A DNA stretch of 8,925 bases from Bacteroidales bacterium (GTDB lineage Bacteria; Bacteroidota; Bacteroidia; Bacteroidales; Bacteroidaceae). This document shows, piece by piece, positions 1-6,522 of this stretch. The stretch is taken from the NCBI GenBank assembly GCA_004557185.1, contig SFEP01000079.1, forward strand, positions 1 through 8,925. The letters run 5' to 3'. The notes below the pieces were generated by a model. The model searched no databases. It was not told the DNA's origin and was given only the letters and a program-made list of their open reading frames with translations. Both the position numbers and the translations under genes were made by a program. Every line of letters starts with the position of its first letter. The stretch's first letter is position 1.

Positions 1-78
1 AAGTTACTAATAATCAATGAGATAAACAAATTTATCACATTGAAAATCAATGAAAATAACAAAGAAAATGATGATTAA
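1..78 (+). CDS. Possible 3' end of an AT-rich gene (partial, uncertain)
   Basis: Reading frame 1 is open from the first base to a TAA at 76-78, giving 25 codons rich in Lys, Asn, Ile and Glu and ending in Asn-Asp-Asp. The stretch has 15 G or C in 78 bases (about 19%), far below the GC-rich genes to the right. It could be the C-terminal tail of a + strand gene that starts outside the window, perhaps acquired by transfer. It could equally be AT-rich intergenic DNA, because an open frame this short is not strong evidence. No motif identifies a family. Confidence 0.2.
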   Translation, partial: KLLIINEINKFITLKINENNKENDD

Positions 79-97
79 ATTTCGTGCGTTTTCCCTG
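79..97 (+). repeat. 19-bp motif, left copy of an inverted pair
   Basis: ATTTCGTGCGTTTTCCCTG lies exactly where the AT-rich stretch gives way to GC-rich DNA. Its exact reverse complement is at 8833-8851, close to the other end of the window. It is followed by a small imperfect palindrome (CCTGGTGTCACAGG, 94-107). Both copies lie outside the confident genes, which suggests a dispersed intergenic repeat of this genome. Confidence 0.6.
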
Positions 98-128
98 GTG
101 TCACAGGCCTAATGGGGTGCCACGGCGC

Positions 129-248
129 CGTAGCAACGTTGTTACGGGCCCGTGGCAACGTTGTTACGGGCCCGTGGCAACGTTGTTATGGGCCCGTGGC
201 AACGTTGTTATGGGGCCGTGGCAACGTTGTTATGGGCCCGTGGCAACG
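129..248. repeat. Tandem array of a 22-bp hairpin-forming unit (about 5.5 copies)
   Basis: Five full 22-bp units start at 129, 151, 173, 195 and 217, and a 10-bp partial unit follows at 239-248. Each unit contains the palindrome CAACGTTG inside a longer imperfect palindrome (unit 2: CCGTGGCAACGTTGTTACGG, 150-169), and most unit junctions form the palindrome GGGCCC. Units differ by few substitutions: A to G at the fifth base after unit 1, C to T at base 17 from unit 3 on, and C to G at 215 in unit 4. There are no spacers between units, so this is not a CRISPR array. The period is not a multiple of three, so the open frames across it repeat only every 22 codons and are unlikely to be coding. 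Function is unknown; it may be a variable-number repeat or a structured intergenic element. Confidence 0.9.
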
Positions 249-269
249 CACGAAGCGGCTGATACGAAT

Positions 270-301
270 GGGAAAGTGCCTTCAAAGAACGGGAAAGTGC
301 C
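270..301 (+). repeat. Short direct repeat GGGAAAGTGCC x2
   Basis: GGGAAAGTGCC occurs at 270-280 and again at 291-301, with a start-to-start distance of 21 bp. It lies between the tandem array and the hairpin at 344-383. No gene starts nearby on either strand in a position suited to an operator, so no function is proposed. Confidence 0.6.
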
Positions 302-343
302 GCGCCGTTTCGGGCTACGGGCTACATGACGCAGCAGCAAATG

Positions 344-383
344 TCTACGGGCCACACAGTGCGGATACTGTGTGGCCCGTAGA
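344..383 (-). terminator. 17-bp perfect hairpin after porV, probable terminator
   Basis: TCTACGGGCCACACAGT (344-360) is followed by a 6-nt loop and its exact reverse complement (367-383). The hairpin starts 43 nt past the porV stop codon on the minus strand and is followed there by CATTTGCTGC, which is not a good T-tract. It probably ends or protects the 3' end of the porU-porV transcript. Because it is symmetrical it could also act on any + strand transcript coming from the left. Confidence 0.55.
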
Positions 384-388
384 ACGCG

Positions 389-407
389 TATATATATAAA
401 GGAGTAG
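389..407 (-). repeat. 19-bp element after porV, identical to 5531-5549
   Basis: The + strand reads TATATATATAAAGGAGTAG. On the minus strand it lies 19 nt past the porV stop and 5 nt before the hairpin 383-344. The identical 19-mer lies after the FAH-like gene, also just ahead of a hairpin. The AAGGAG on the + strand resembles a Shine-Dalgarno site, but no + strand gene follows it. Confidence 0.7.
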
Positions 408-426
408 CAGATAGGCGGCGGAGCGT

Positions 427-1590
427 TTAGCGACGGCGGCCAATGAGTTCCTTGATGCCGTCGAAGTCGAAGGCTAAGGATACGCGCAGCGTCTGGTCGA
501 GCGCGTTCGAGGGCGAGGTGCCCACCACATAGCCTGCGTCTATCGACATCACGTTCATGCGGAAGCCGGCACCGGCGGTGAAGTATTTGCGGTTGCCCTG
601 CATGGCGCTCTCGTGGTGGTAGCCGACGCGGAGGGTGAACTTGTCGTTGTAGGTGTACTCGGCACCTACGCTCCACTGAATCTCTTCCATTTCACCCTTG
701 AAGCCGCGCTCGCTGTCGCCAAAACTGGTGAAGATGCCAGCGATGGAGGACTTGTTGTAATAGTCCTTGTCGAGGCGTTCTTCGTAGTCCACATCCGTCT
801 CGCCCTCACGCTGCAACGGCATGGAGGGCACAAGGAGTTTGTTCACGTCGGCCGAGATGCTGAAGCGGTTGTACTCGTTGAGCGGAACCATGTAGCTCAA
901 GCCCAAACGCAGGTTAGTGGGGATGAAATAGGAGCGGTCGTCGCCATAACTGATTTTCGAACCGATGTTGTTGATGTTCAAGCCCCACGACAGCATGCAC
1001 TCGCGGCGTCCCATCTGCACATAGTTGTTGTAATACATGGCGATGTCAGCGGCAAAGGCCGACCCCGCCGTGCTCTGTTCGTCGTAGTGACCCGTGATGT
1101 CGGAGTAGATGTAACGCAAGGCCACAGCTGCCGAGAACTTCTCGCCGAGCATACGCGAGTAGCCCAGGTCGACGCTCATCTCAAAGGGCTTTACCGTCAT
1201 GTCTGTGGCCTGCACCTCGCCCAGTGTGAAGTAGCGCACCGAAGCACTCAGTGCCTGGTATTCGCCCAGTCGCACGTAGCCCACAGCGTCGAGGAGGGCA
1301 ATGCCTGTGGTGAGTTTGCGCAGCCACGGCGTGTAGTTGATGGCAAAGCCTGCGCGCGAAATGGTAAAGGGATATTTGGCGGGGTTCCAGTATTGCGAAT
1401 GCACGTCGGGGTCGGTAGCGGCACCGACGTCACCCATACCGCCAGCGCGGGCATCGGGAGCAATGGTCTGCGAGGTCACCGCGGTGCGCACGGGGTTGAA
1501 CTGGTCACGCACCTCATCCTCTGCCATGACAGGGAAGCTGGCCAGGAAGAAGAGGAGCAGCAATGCGTTAGCCTTGTGTTGTAGTTTCAT
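427..1590 (-). CDS. porV: PorV, T9SS outer-membrane shuttle/anchor protein
   Basis: This encodes a 387-residue protein of the PorV (LptO, PG27-like) family. PorV is an outer-membrane beta-barrel of the FadL type that collects cargo from the T9SS translocon and hands it to the sortase PorU, which it holds at the cell surface. The sequence has a clear signal peptide (residues 1 to about 23, ending VMA before EDEV). The family signature follows near the mature N-terminus: APDARAGGMGDVG (44-56) and WNPAKY (68-73). The rest alternates amphipathic strands with aromatic residues, as expected for a barrel. The length fits the family. It lies 45 nt behind porU on the same strand, the PorU-then-PorV order known from Porphyromonas, so the two are probably co-transcribed. 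No Shine-Dalgarno site is visible, which is normal for this phylum. Identification is confident by sequence family and by context. Confidence 0.93.
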   Translation of the reverse strand: MKLQHKANALLLLFFLASFPVMAEDEVRDQFNPVRTAVTSQTIAPDARAGGMGDVGAATDPDVHSQYWNPAKYPFTISRAGFAINYTPWLRKLTTGIALLDAVGYVRLGEYQALSASVRYFTLGEVQATDMTVKPFEMSVDLGYSRMLGEKFSAAVALRYIYSDITGHYDEQSTAGSAFAADIAMYYNNYVQMGRRECMLSWGLNINNIGSKISYGDDRSYFIPTNLRLGLSYMVPLNEYNRFSISADVNKLLVPSMPLQREGETDVDYEERLDKDYYNKSSIAGIFTSFGDSERGFKGEMEEIQWSVGAEYTYNDKFTLRVGYHHESAMQGNRKYFTAGAGFRMNVMSIDAGYVVGTSPSNALDQTLRVSLAFDFDGIKELIGRRR

Positions 1591-1635
1591 TATGCTTGGG
1601 GTTAGCTGAGGGTTTCAAGAAATAAAAGGAATATA

Positions 1636-4600
1636 TTAGGGTATAAGGAGCTTGTGCGTGTCGGTTTCCTTGCCGTTCACTCGGCTGCGATAGAAGTACA
1701 CGCCCTTGTGCAGGCGGTTACCGCCGTAGTCGCACAGGTTCCAGTCAATGCCCACCTGGGTGGCGTCGGTCACGGTGCGGGTAGCGCTCCACACACGCAT
1801 GCCTTGGGCAGCAAACACTTCGGTGGTGACTTGCGTAGCTTGGCCCTCTGCGGCGGCAAAGGTGGTGATGAAGCGTGTGGAGGTGCGCGGTGCCTGCTGG
1901 CTGACGGTGACGTCGAAGCGCGGCGCACCCTGCGCCCTCACGGTGAACTGCAGGCCGGCCGTGCCAGGATTGTCATACACGTCCCAAGTGCGGAAGGTCA
2001 GCGTGTGCTTGCCTTCAGTTAGTTCTTGGAAGGGATAGGCCACGAGCCCCTTGCGGTAAGAGCCGCTCTCGAAGGTGAAGTAGTCGTTGAGGAGCAGGGT
2101 GTTCTCGGTGTCGCCGTCGAGCGTCAGTTCCATGTCGTGACCCAAACTTCCGCTCAGCATGGAAATGCCGTAGTCATCCTCCACAGAAGCATAGAAGGTG
2201 GGCGTGGTGTTCGTAATGCCGCCGTCTACGAAGTCGGGCGTGTTGAGATACACGTACACCTTGGGGCCGAGCGTATCGGGCTCTTCGGGCTGCGTGATGC
2301 CCCAGAAGCAGAAGCGGCTGTCGCTACCGCTGTACTCGCGGGTGGCGTCGTCGCTCACGGCGTAGAGCGAGAGCAACCCCTTGGCACCGCTGAGCGTCAC
2401 GCCTTGCGGCACGATGCACTCAAGCGTGAAGCGTCCCTGCTGTACGGCTACCGAGCCTTGGAACATACTGCGCGAGTAGTCGCTGTAGGTTATGGGGTCG
2501 GCGTAGGTGTTGCCAGCACCTTTACACGTGACGGTGTGGGGAGCATCGAATAGGGTGCCGGTAAGTTGGCCGTTGAAGGAGGCGTCAGGCTGACCGGGTG
2601 CCCCCTCCTGCTGCACGTACCCCGAGAAGCGGAGCACGCTGCCCGATTTGATGTAGTGAAAGTCGCCGGCCTGAAGGGGCATACCGTTGATGCTGTCGAC
2701 CACGATGCCTTTGCGCGGATAGCGAAGCGTGAGGGCAGGGTCGCCCAGCAGGGAATATTTCAGTTTGTTGATGGTTTTGTCGGTGCCGATGCTCGACTGG
2801 CTGGTGGAGCTGACGAGTTCACACTTAGCCAAACGCAGCGCATCGCCCAAGGTATAGGGCTTACCCTCGGCATCGCTGGCGAAGGCATATTTCACAAACC
2901 CCTTGTTGATGGCACGGTTGTAACTGGCATACACCGTGCGGGCTGCACAGACCACAGCTGCTGCCGGCCCGCTGGTGGAGTAAAGGGCGTTGCGCCCGAG
3001 GTCACTGACGGGTTGGTCGTAAGGTGTGATTTCGCAGGAGGCAAATATCCATACAGGACGGGCTTGGCTGCGGTTGGCGGCCATCTCCTCCTTGTTGATG
3101 AGGAAGCGGTGCGACAGACGGTCGGGCGAGCCGTGGCCGTTGTAGTTGAAGATGAGTGCGCCCTGCCCCATGTACGTTTTGAGTTTCTGCGTAGCGGCGG
3201 GATAAGTGTTGCCCTGCGCCGTCTGCTGCATGTCGTAGGCATCGAGGTAGAGCGGGTGTACCATGAAGGCTTCGGGTGCACTGGTTGCTACCTGTTTCTG
3301 CACCTCCTGCGCATCCTTTATGTGCAGGTTCTCGTCGCCCACATCGGCTACGGAGTACATGGTGTTCTTCCAGGCTCCCGTGTGGTTGTTGTGCAGGTAG
3401 TCGATAGCCACATCGACCAGCCAGGCGGCTTCGTCGGGGGTGCCGCAAGGCAGGCGGCCAATGCCGAGGTCCATCTTCTCCGTCGTAATAGAAATGCCCT
3501 CGCCGTCGTCAAGCAGTCCGTAGTAGTCGTCGGTGACGTAGCTGCGCAGCGACCCGATGGAGTAGCGCATACCTACATAGTTCTCGTGCTCGTTGCGTTC
3601 GTAGGCCAGCAGGTAGTCGTCGGGGTTAGCGCCGCGCCAGTCTGAGGTAATCATGCGGTTGTCCCATGCGCAGTTGCCCATAAGCAGCAGGTAGCGTGGG
3701 CGGTCAGCATCGGTGGCCGCACGGTCGTAGAGCATCTTCATGAAGCGGCGGTAGGCCGTGGCATCGGGGGTGCCTGAGGAGAACTCATTAAACACCTCAT
3801 CGGCCCGCACCACCAGCACACGCATCCCCGAGGCCTCGCGGTGGGCTTGCGCCAAGCGCTCAGCTTGCTCAGTGAGCTTGCCCGACGCCGGCACGATGAT
3901 GACGTAGTCGGTCGGTCCTGTGGCATGCAAGTCTTGGTTCTGCACCTCGCCCACCAGTTCGGGCTCGTTGTAGTTGCCCTGCAAGTTCACCAGCACAAAA
4001 CGGGCTGCGGCATCGGCCACGTCGGCCACCAGCGTGGAGCCGTTGAGCGTGGCGGGAACCTCGGCCACGGGTTGCTGTGCACCGCCTAACTGCCACAGGC
4101 GGGTGTAGGCATCGGCATCGGCAATGCGCAACTGGGCCGCTCCTTTAAGGCCGGGGGTGAAACTGCCCGTGGTGTAACGCGTAGAGAGGGTTTGGGTGAA
4201 ATGCAACCGCAAGTAGTTGAGGCGAGCGGAACCATTGGCTGAGAGCGTGAGGGCTGCCTCGCTCTTGCCTTGGTACATGGGCAGACTAAGTCCATTCTGA
4301 CGTATGCCGCCTGCGCTCTCGTTTTCGCCCAACTGGGAGATAGTCACGGTTGACACGTCCTCACTGCCTGCCTTGAGCGACACTTTGACGCTGTTCAAAG
4401 CATTGGAGGCCGCCACGTCCCAGTCGAGCGTAGGCACCACGTCGGCCACAGCACCGGCCATAGGCAACTTGTAGGTGTAGCCGCTGCCCTGCAAGTCGTC
4501 GGAGGCATAGAAGTCGCGGCCACCGCCATACCACACAGTCTCGTCTCTGTCAATCAGCGCCTGCTGCGGCACGGTGGTCACAGTCTGCGACGCACCGCTT

Positions 4601-5472
4601 GCCGTGGCTGCCTGCGGCATGGCTGCGGGAGCTTCGCCCTCGGTCAGGAAGTAATAGGAATAGTGGCTGAACGTGTTGCGTGTATGCTGGCCCTGTGCAT
4701 CCCAGCGCAGCGTTCCCTCGGCAAAGAAAAGGGCATTGTCGCCCTGGCGCATCAGCGGCACCTCGCACAGGTCGTCGATAAGGGCGTCATTACCCGTAAA
4801 GAAGAACTGCTCGGGCAGCAGTCGGCCGCCATAGCCATAAAGCCTCACGCGGGCAGGGTCGCTAAAACCCCAGCGCTTGAGCGTGGCGTTGCTGAGCCGA
4901 TAGATGCCCTCGTCCTGCACACGTATCTTCACCCAGCGGCCGCTGGCCAGCACCGAGTGGGCGGCATAGCGCTCCGTCTGCTGGGCAGCCTGCAAGGCGC
5001 GCATCGCAGTGGTTTGGGCAGCGTTGCGAGGCGAGCGGTTAGACACCGTGCGCAGTTTGAAACTCTTCATGCGCCACCAGCGTCCGTTTTTCCACACGTA
5101 GGGCGAAAAGGCCACGTCGACCACGGCCTCGCCCCGCATCAGGCCTTGCGTCATCGTCATGGCGGGCTGACCTTCGCGCTGGGGGTGAGGTTGCTGCCGC
5201 AGCAGGCGTGCCTCGCGCTGGCTGACGGGTTGCAGTTCGGGATATTCGGCGACCACCGAGTAAGTTTCGCCTGGCAGGGTGTGCCCAGGATGGAGCTGCG
5301 CTTCGTACACGGGCAGCGAACTGCCGGCGAAGGCGAAGTACTGCTCAGGCAGCGTGACAAAGTTCTGCGCCAGCCCAGCGTGCAGGCAGCACCAAGCCGC
5401 GACGCCTAACATGAGGCGGCGCAGCGGTTGTACCAACGGGGAGTGGCTGTATGTGGTCAGACGTTTCGTCAT
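1636..5472 (-). CDS. porU: PorU, T9SS surface sortase (C25 gingipain-type peptidase)
   Basis: This encodes a 1278-residue PorU-type sortase. PorU cleaves the conserved C-terminal domain from T9SS cargo and transfers the cargo to A-LPS on the cell surface. A signal peptide with a long basic start covers residues 1 to about 35 (hydrophobic MLGVAAWCCLHAGLA); Met21 is an alternative start. The N-terminal part has the LYGYGG motif (211-216) common in PorU. The peptidase C25 domain spans about 521-918, with the catalytic histidine in NGHGSP (His780, codon 3133-3135) and the catalytic cysteine in FASCE (Cys813, codon 3034-3036), both intact. It closes with LLGDPALTLRYP. Ig-like beta domains follow, and the last 80 or so residues (VYFYRSRV, then KLLIP at the end) resemble the FlgD/CTD-like tail that PorU retains. 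It is followed by porV after 45 nt. I see no frameshift or missing catalytic residue. Confidence 0.95.
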   Translation of the reverse strand: MTKRLTTYSHSPLVQPLRRLMLGVAAWCCLHAGLAQNFVTLPEQYFAFAGSSLPVYEAQLHPGHTLPGETYSVVAEYPELQPVSQREARLLRQQPHPQREGQPAMTMTQGLMRGEAVVDVAFSPYVWKNGRWWRMKSFKLRTVSNRSPRNAAQTTAMRALQAAQQTERYAAHSVLASGRWVKIRVQDEGIYRLSNATLKRWGFSDPARVRLYGYGGRLLPEQFFFTGNDALIDDLCEVPLMRQGDNALFFAEGTLRWDAQGQHTRNTFSHYSYYFLTEGEAPAAMPQAATASGASQTVTTVPQQALIDRDETVWYGGGRDFYASDDLQGSGYTYKLPMAGAVADVVPTLDWDVAASNALNSVKVSLKAGSEDVSTVTISQLGENESAGGIRQNGLSLPMYQGKSEAALTLSANGSARLNYLRLHFTQTLSTRYTTGSFTPGLKGAAQLRIADADAYTRLWQLGGAQQPVAEVPATLNGSTLVADVADAAARFVLVNLQGNYNEPELVGEVQNQDLHATGPTDYVIIVPASGKLTEQAERLAQAHREASGMRVLVVRADEVFNEFSSGTPDATAYRRFMKMLYDRAATDADRPRYLLLMGNCAWDNRMITSDWRGANPDDYLLAYERNEHENYVGMRYSIGSLRSYVTDDYYGLLDDGEGISITTEKMDLGIGRLPCGTPDEAAWLVDVAIDYLHNNHTGAWKNTMYSVADVGDENLHIKDAQEVQKQVATSAPEAFMVHPLYLDAYDMQQTAQGNTYPAATQKLKTYMGQGALIFNYNGHGSPDRLSHRFLINKEEMAANRSQARPVWIFASCEITPYDQPVSDLGRNALYSTSGPAAAVVCAARTVYASYNRAINKGFVKYAFASDAEGKPYTLGDALRLAKCELVSSTSQSSIGTDKTINKLKYSLLGDPALTLRYPRKGIVVDSINGMPLQAGDFHYIKSGSVLRFSGYVQQEGAPGQPDASFNGQLTGTLFDAPHTVTCKGAGNTYADPITYSDYSRSMFQGSVAVQQGRFTLECIVPQGVTLSGAKGLLSLYAVSDDATREYSGSDSRFCFWGITQPEEPDTLGPKVYVYLNTPDFVDGGITNTTPTFYASVEDDYGISMLSGSLGHDMELTLDGDTENTLLLNDYFTFESGSYRKGLVAYPFQELTEGKHTLTFRTWDVYDNPGTAGLQFTVRAQGAPRFDVTVSQQAPRTSTRFITTFAAAEGQATQVTTEVFAAQGMRVWSATRTVTDATQVGIDWNLCDYGGNRLHKGVYFYRSRVNGKETDTHKLLIP

Positions 5473-5497
5473 GTGGGTTCTTAAAAAAAGATGTCCT

Positions 5498-5523
5498 AAA
5501 AAAGGGCGTATCGCAACATGCCC
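5498..5523 (-). terminator. Weak hairpin with T-run in the porU leader
   Basis: On the minus strand, GGGCATG (5523-5517) and TACGCCC (5510-5504) flank a 6-nt loop and are followed by TTTTTT (5503-5498). Only the four outer G/C pairs are strong: the inner part has one A-C mismatch and one G-U pair. It sits 58 nt past the stop of the FAH-like gene and 25 nt before the porU start, with another T-run (5489-5483) between. It may be a weak terminator or attenuator between the two genes. The stem is too short to be sure. Confidence 0.35.
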
Positions 5524-5530
5524 CTTACCT

Positions 5531-5549
5531 TATATATATAAAGGAGTAG
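5531..5549 (-). repeat. 19-bp element after the FAH-like gene, identical to 389-407
   Basis: The sequence is exactly the same as at 389-407. On the minus strand it lies 31 nt past the stop of the FAH-like gene and 7 nt before the hairpin 5523-5504. The TA run could also serve as an AT-rich promoter region for porU, but I see no TAnnTTTG element, so that is speculative. Confidence 0.7.
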
Positions 5550-5580
5550 GCGAAGCGGCTGCGGCGTCTCTGCGTGCCCC

Positions 5581-6180
5581 TCACTTCACGCGGAACGTGA
5601 GTCGGCAGGCATTTTCCTGCATCACGGCAAGGCGTTCGTCCATGTGTACCTCCACGGCTGGCGTACCAGGCAGCAGCAGCACGTCGCCCTGTCGCAGGGT
5701 GTAGAAGCGGCTGAGCATCTCGAGTGCCTCGTCGGCCACTTCGCCGGGACGCAGCGCCGGCAAGGCTGCTCGCTCAGCTTGGTCGATGGTAAGCACGGCG
5801 GGCGCCAGGCAGGCGGGCGTGGCATGATTCTCGTCAACATAGGGCTGAAAATCGCCCAGTGCCACGGCGCCGTCGAAGCCTGTAGCCAAATCCCACGGCA
5901 AGCCCTGCGCCTGCAAGTGTTCAAGCAAAGGGTGGGCTGTGAAATGCAACGCCACGCCAGCAGCATCGTAGTAGCGGTGGGCAAAACGGCGGTTCACGCC
6001 CTTGCCCAAGCGACTGATTCGCACGGCCCAGTGCAGGCTGACGGTGGTTTGGTTGGAGAAATCGGGAATAAAGAACGGCGCTTTCTTGCCGAGCAGGGCT
6101 GTGTCGGTGAGCACCTGCGTTGTATAAAACGGCGTATCGGGCGTTTTATTGCCATCGCCGTGTAAAAGGAATATTTTCAT
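5581..6180 (-). CDS. FAH-fold protein lacking the metal ligands (probable pseudoenzyme)
   Basis: This encodes 199 residues related to the small fumarylacetoacetate hydrolase (FAH) family proteins of Bacteroidota. Family marks are FFIPDF (36-41), VRISRLGK (53-60), RFAHRYYDAAGVAL (65-78), GFDGA (101-105) and GTP (172-174) near the end. FAH enzymes hold Mg or Mn with an E-x-E pair and one Asp. By alignment to VRI and to the FTA segment, these positions are Ser48, His50 and His79 here, and the usual Lys before GFD is Thr100. Hydrolase or decarboxylase activity is therefore unlikely, though the fold appears kept. I chose the ATG at 6180 because MKIF matches the family start. The frame stays open to an ATG at 6327, but those 49 residues are Arg/Cys-rich and unlike FAH proteins. 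It lies upstream of porU on the same strand, 108 nt away. The partner or substrate is unknown. Family is fairly certain; lack of activity is inferred from recalled family motifs. Confidence 0.8.
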   Translation of the reverse strand: MKIFLLHGDGNKTPDTPFYTTQVLTDTALLGKKAPFFIPDFSNQTTVSLHWAVRISRLGKGVNRRFAHRYYDAAGVALHFTAHPLLEHLQAQGLPWDLATGFDGAVALGDFQPYVDENHATPACLAPAVLTIDQAERAALPALRPGEVADEALEMLSRFYTLRQGDVLLLPGTPAVEVHMDERLAVMQENACRLTFRVK

Positions 6181-6392
6181 TTTGCTTTTTTGAGCGCCGC
6201 ATGCAGCAAAATAGGGCATGCGTATGCGTTTCAGTGCTGCAATATTACGCAATTCCCCCCTAACTGCAATGCAGCACCGGTTTCTTTGCACGCCGACGGC
6301 GCCCCGGCAGGCTTGCCAATGCCGCATTTCTGACTTTCAGAGCATCATGAAGGCCGAAATGTTAAAGAAACTAAGGCTTTCTTACACGTTTA

Positions 6393-6424
6393 CTTGTCTG
6401 TTTGAGGTCAAAAACGTACTTTTG
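6393..6424 (+). promoter_or_regulatory. Probable promoter of yicC-gmk-nadD
   Basis: TACTTTTG (6417-6424) matches the Bacteroidota -7 element TAnnTTTG exactly. CTTG (6393-6396), close to the -33 element TTTG, lies 20 bp upstream, the usual spacing. Transcription would start near 6430, giving a leader of about 90 nt before yicC. The -7 element sits in a partly symmetrical context (CAAAA at 6409-6413 and TTTTG at 6420-6424). Confidence 0.6.
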
Positions 6425-6429
6425 TTGCC

Positions 6430-6499
6430 AGCGAAACCGCCCCAGCCTGCGCCCCGGGCGCGGCCTTGCCGGCAGGGTTTCGCTCTTTCTTCTTTTTTT
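6430..6499 (+). promoter_or_regulatory. GC-rich hairpin followed by a pyrimidine/T tract in the yicC leader
   Basis: AGCGAAACC (6430-6438) pairs perfectly with GGTTTCGCT (6476-6484). A nested hairpin, GCGCC (6449-6453) with GGCGC (6457-6461), lies inside, and CCTGC (6446-6450) could alternatively pair with GCAGG (6472-6476). Directly after it come CTTTCTTC and seven T residues (6493-6499). This has the shape of an intrinsic terminator or attenuator, 23 nt ahead of the yicC start. If transcription begins near 6430, it would be the very 5' end of the mRNA and might stabilise it instead. Confidence 0.5.
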
Positions 6500-6522
6500 C
6501 AGGAACCAATCAACATTATTCT

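Larger units (their letters stand above)
6181..6522. other. Divergent intergenic region between the FAH-like gene and yicC
   Basis: This 342-bp stretch has no convincing gene. Besides the promoter and hairpin listed separately, it holds an 8-bp inverted repeat, GTGCTGCA (6234-6241) with TGCAGCAC (6270-6277), and the small palindrome CGCCGACGGCG (6291-6301). The promoter of the minus-strand FAH-like gene should be in its left part, but I found no good match to the Bacteroidota consensus there. Confidence 0.6.

Noticed and set aside
129..248. CRISPR-like repeat array.
   Set aside because: Units are directly adjacent with no unique spacers, and no cas genes are present.
84..399. Two overlapping open frames on + across the tandem array.
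   Set aside because: They are open only because the 22-bp unit lacks stops; the peptides are translations of the repeat in shifted frames and match no family.
613..1584. Long open frame on + opposite porV.
   Set aside because: It is an antisense shadow of a GC-rich gene with clear PorV family motifs on the minus strand.
2566..3645. Long open frame on + opposite porU (359 codons).
   Set aside because: It lies antisense to the PorU C25 domain, whose catalytic His and Cys motifs are intact on the minus strand; the + frame shows no recognisable domain.
6207..6213. Possible minus-strand -7 element (TATTTTG) for the FAH-like gene.
   Set aside because: It is one base short of TAnnTTTG and no -33 element is found at proper spacing.
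6181..6327. 49-residue N-terminal extension of the FAH-like protein from an ATG at 6327.
   Set aside because: The extension is Arg/Cys-rich and unlike FAH proteins, which begin at MKIF; the ATG at 6180 is the better start.
6466..6522. TTG start for yicC at 6466.
   Set aside because: It would translate through the leader hairpin and T-tract; the family N-terminus begins at the ATG at 6523.
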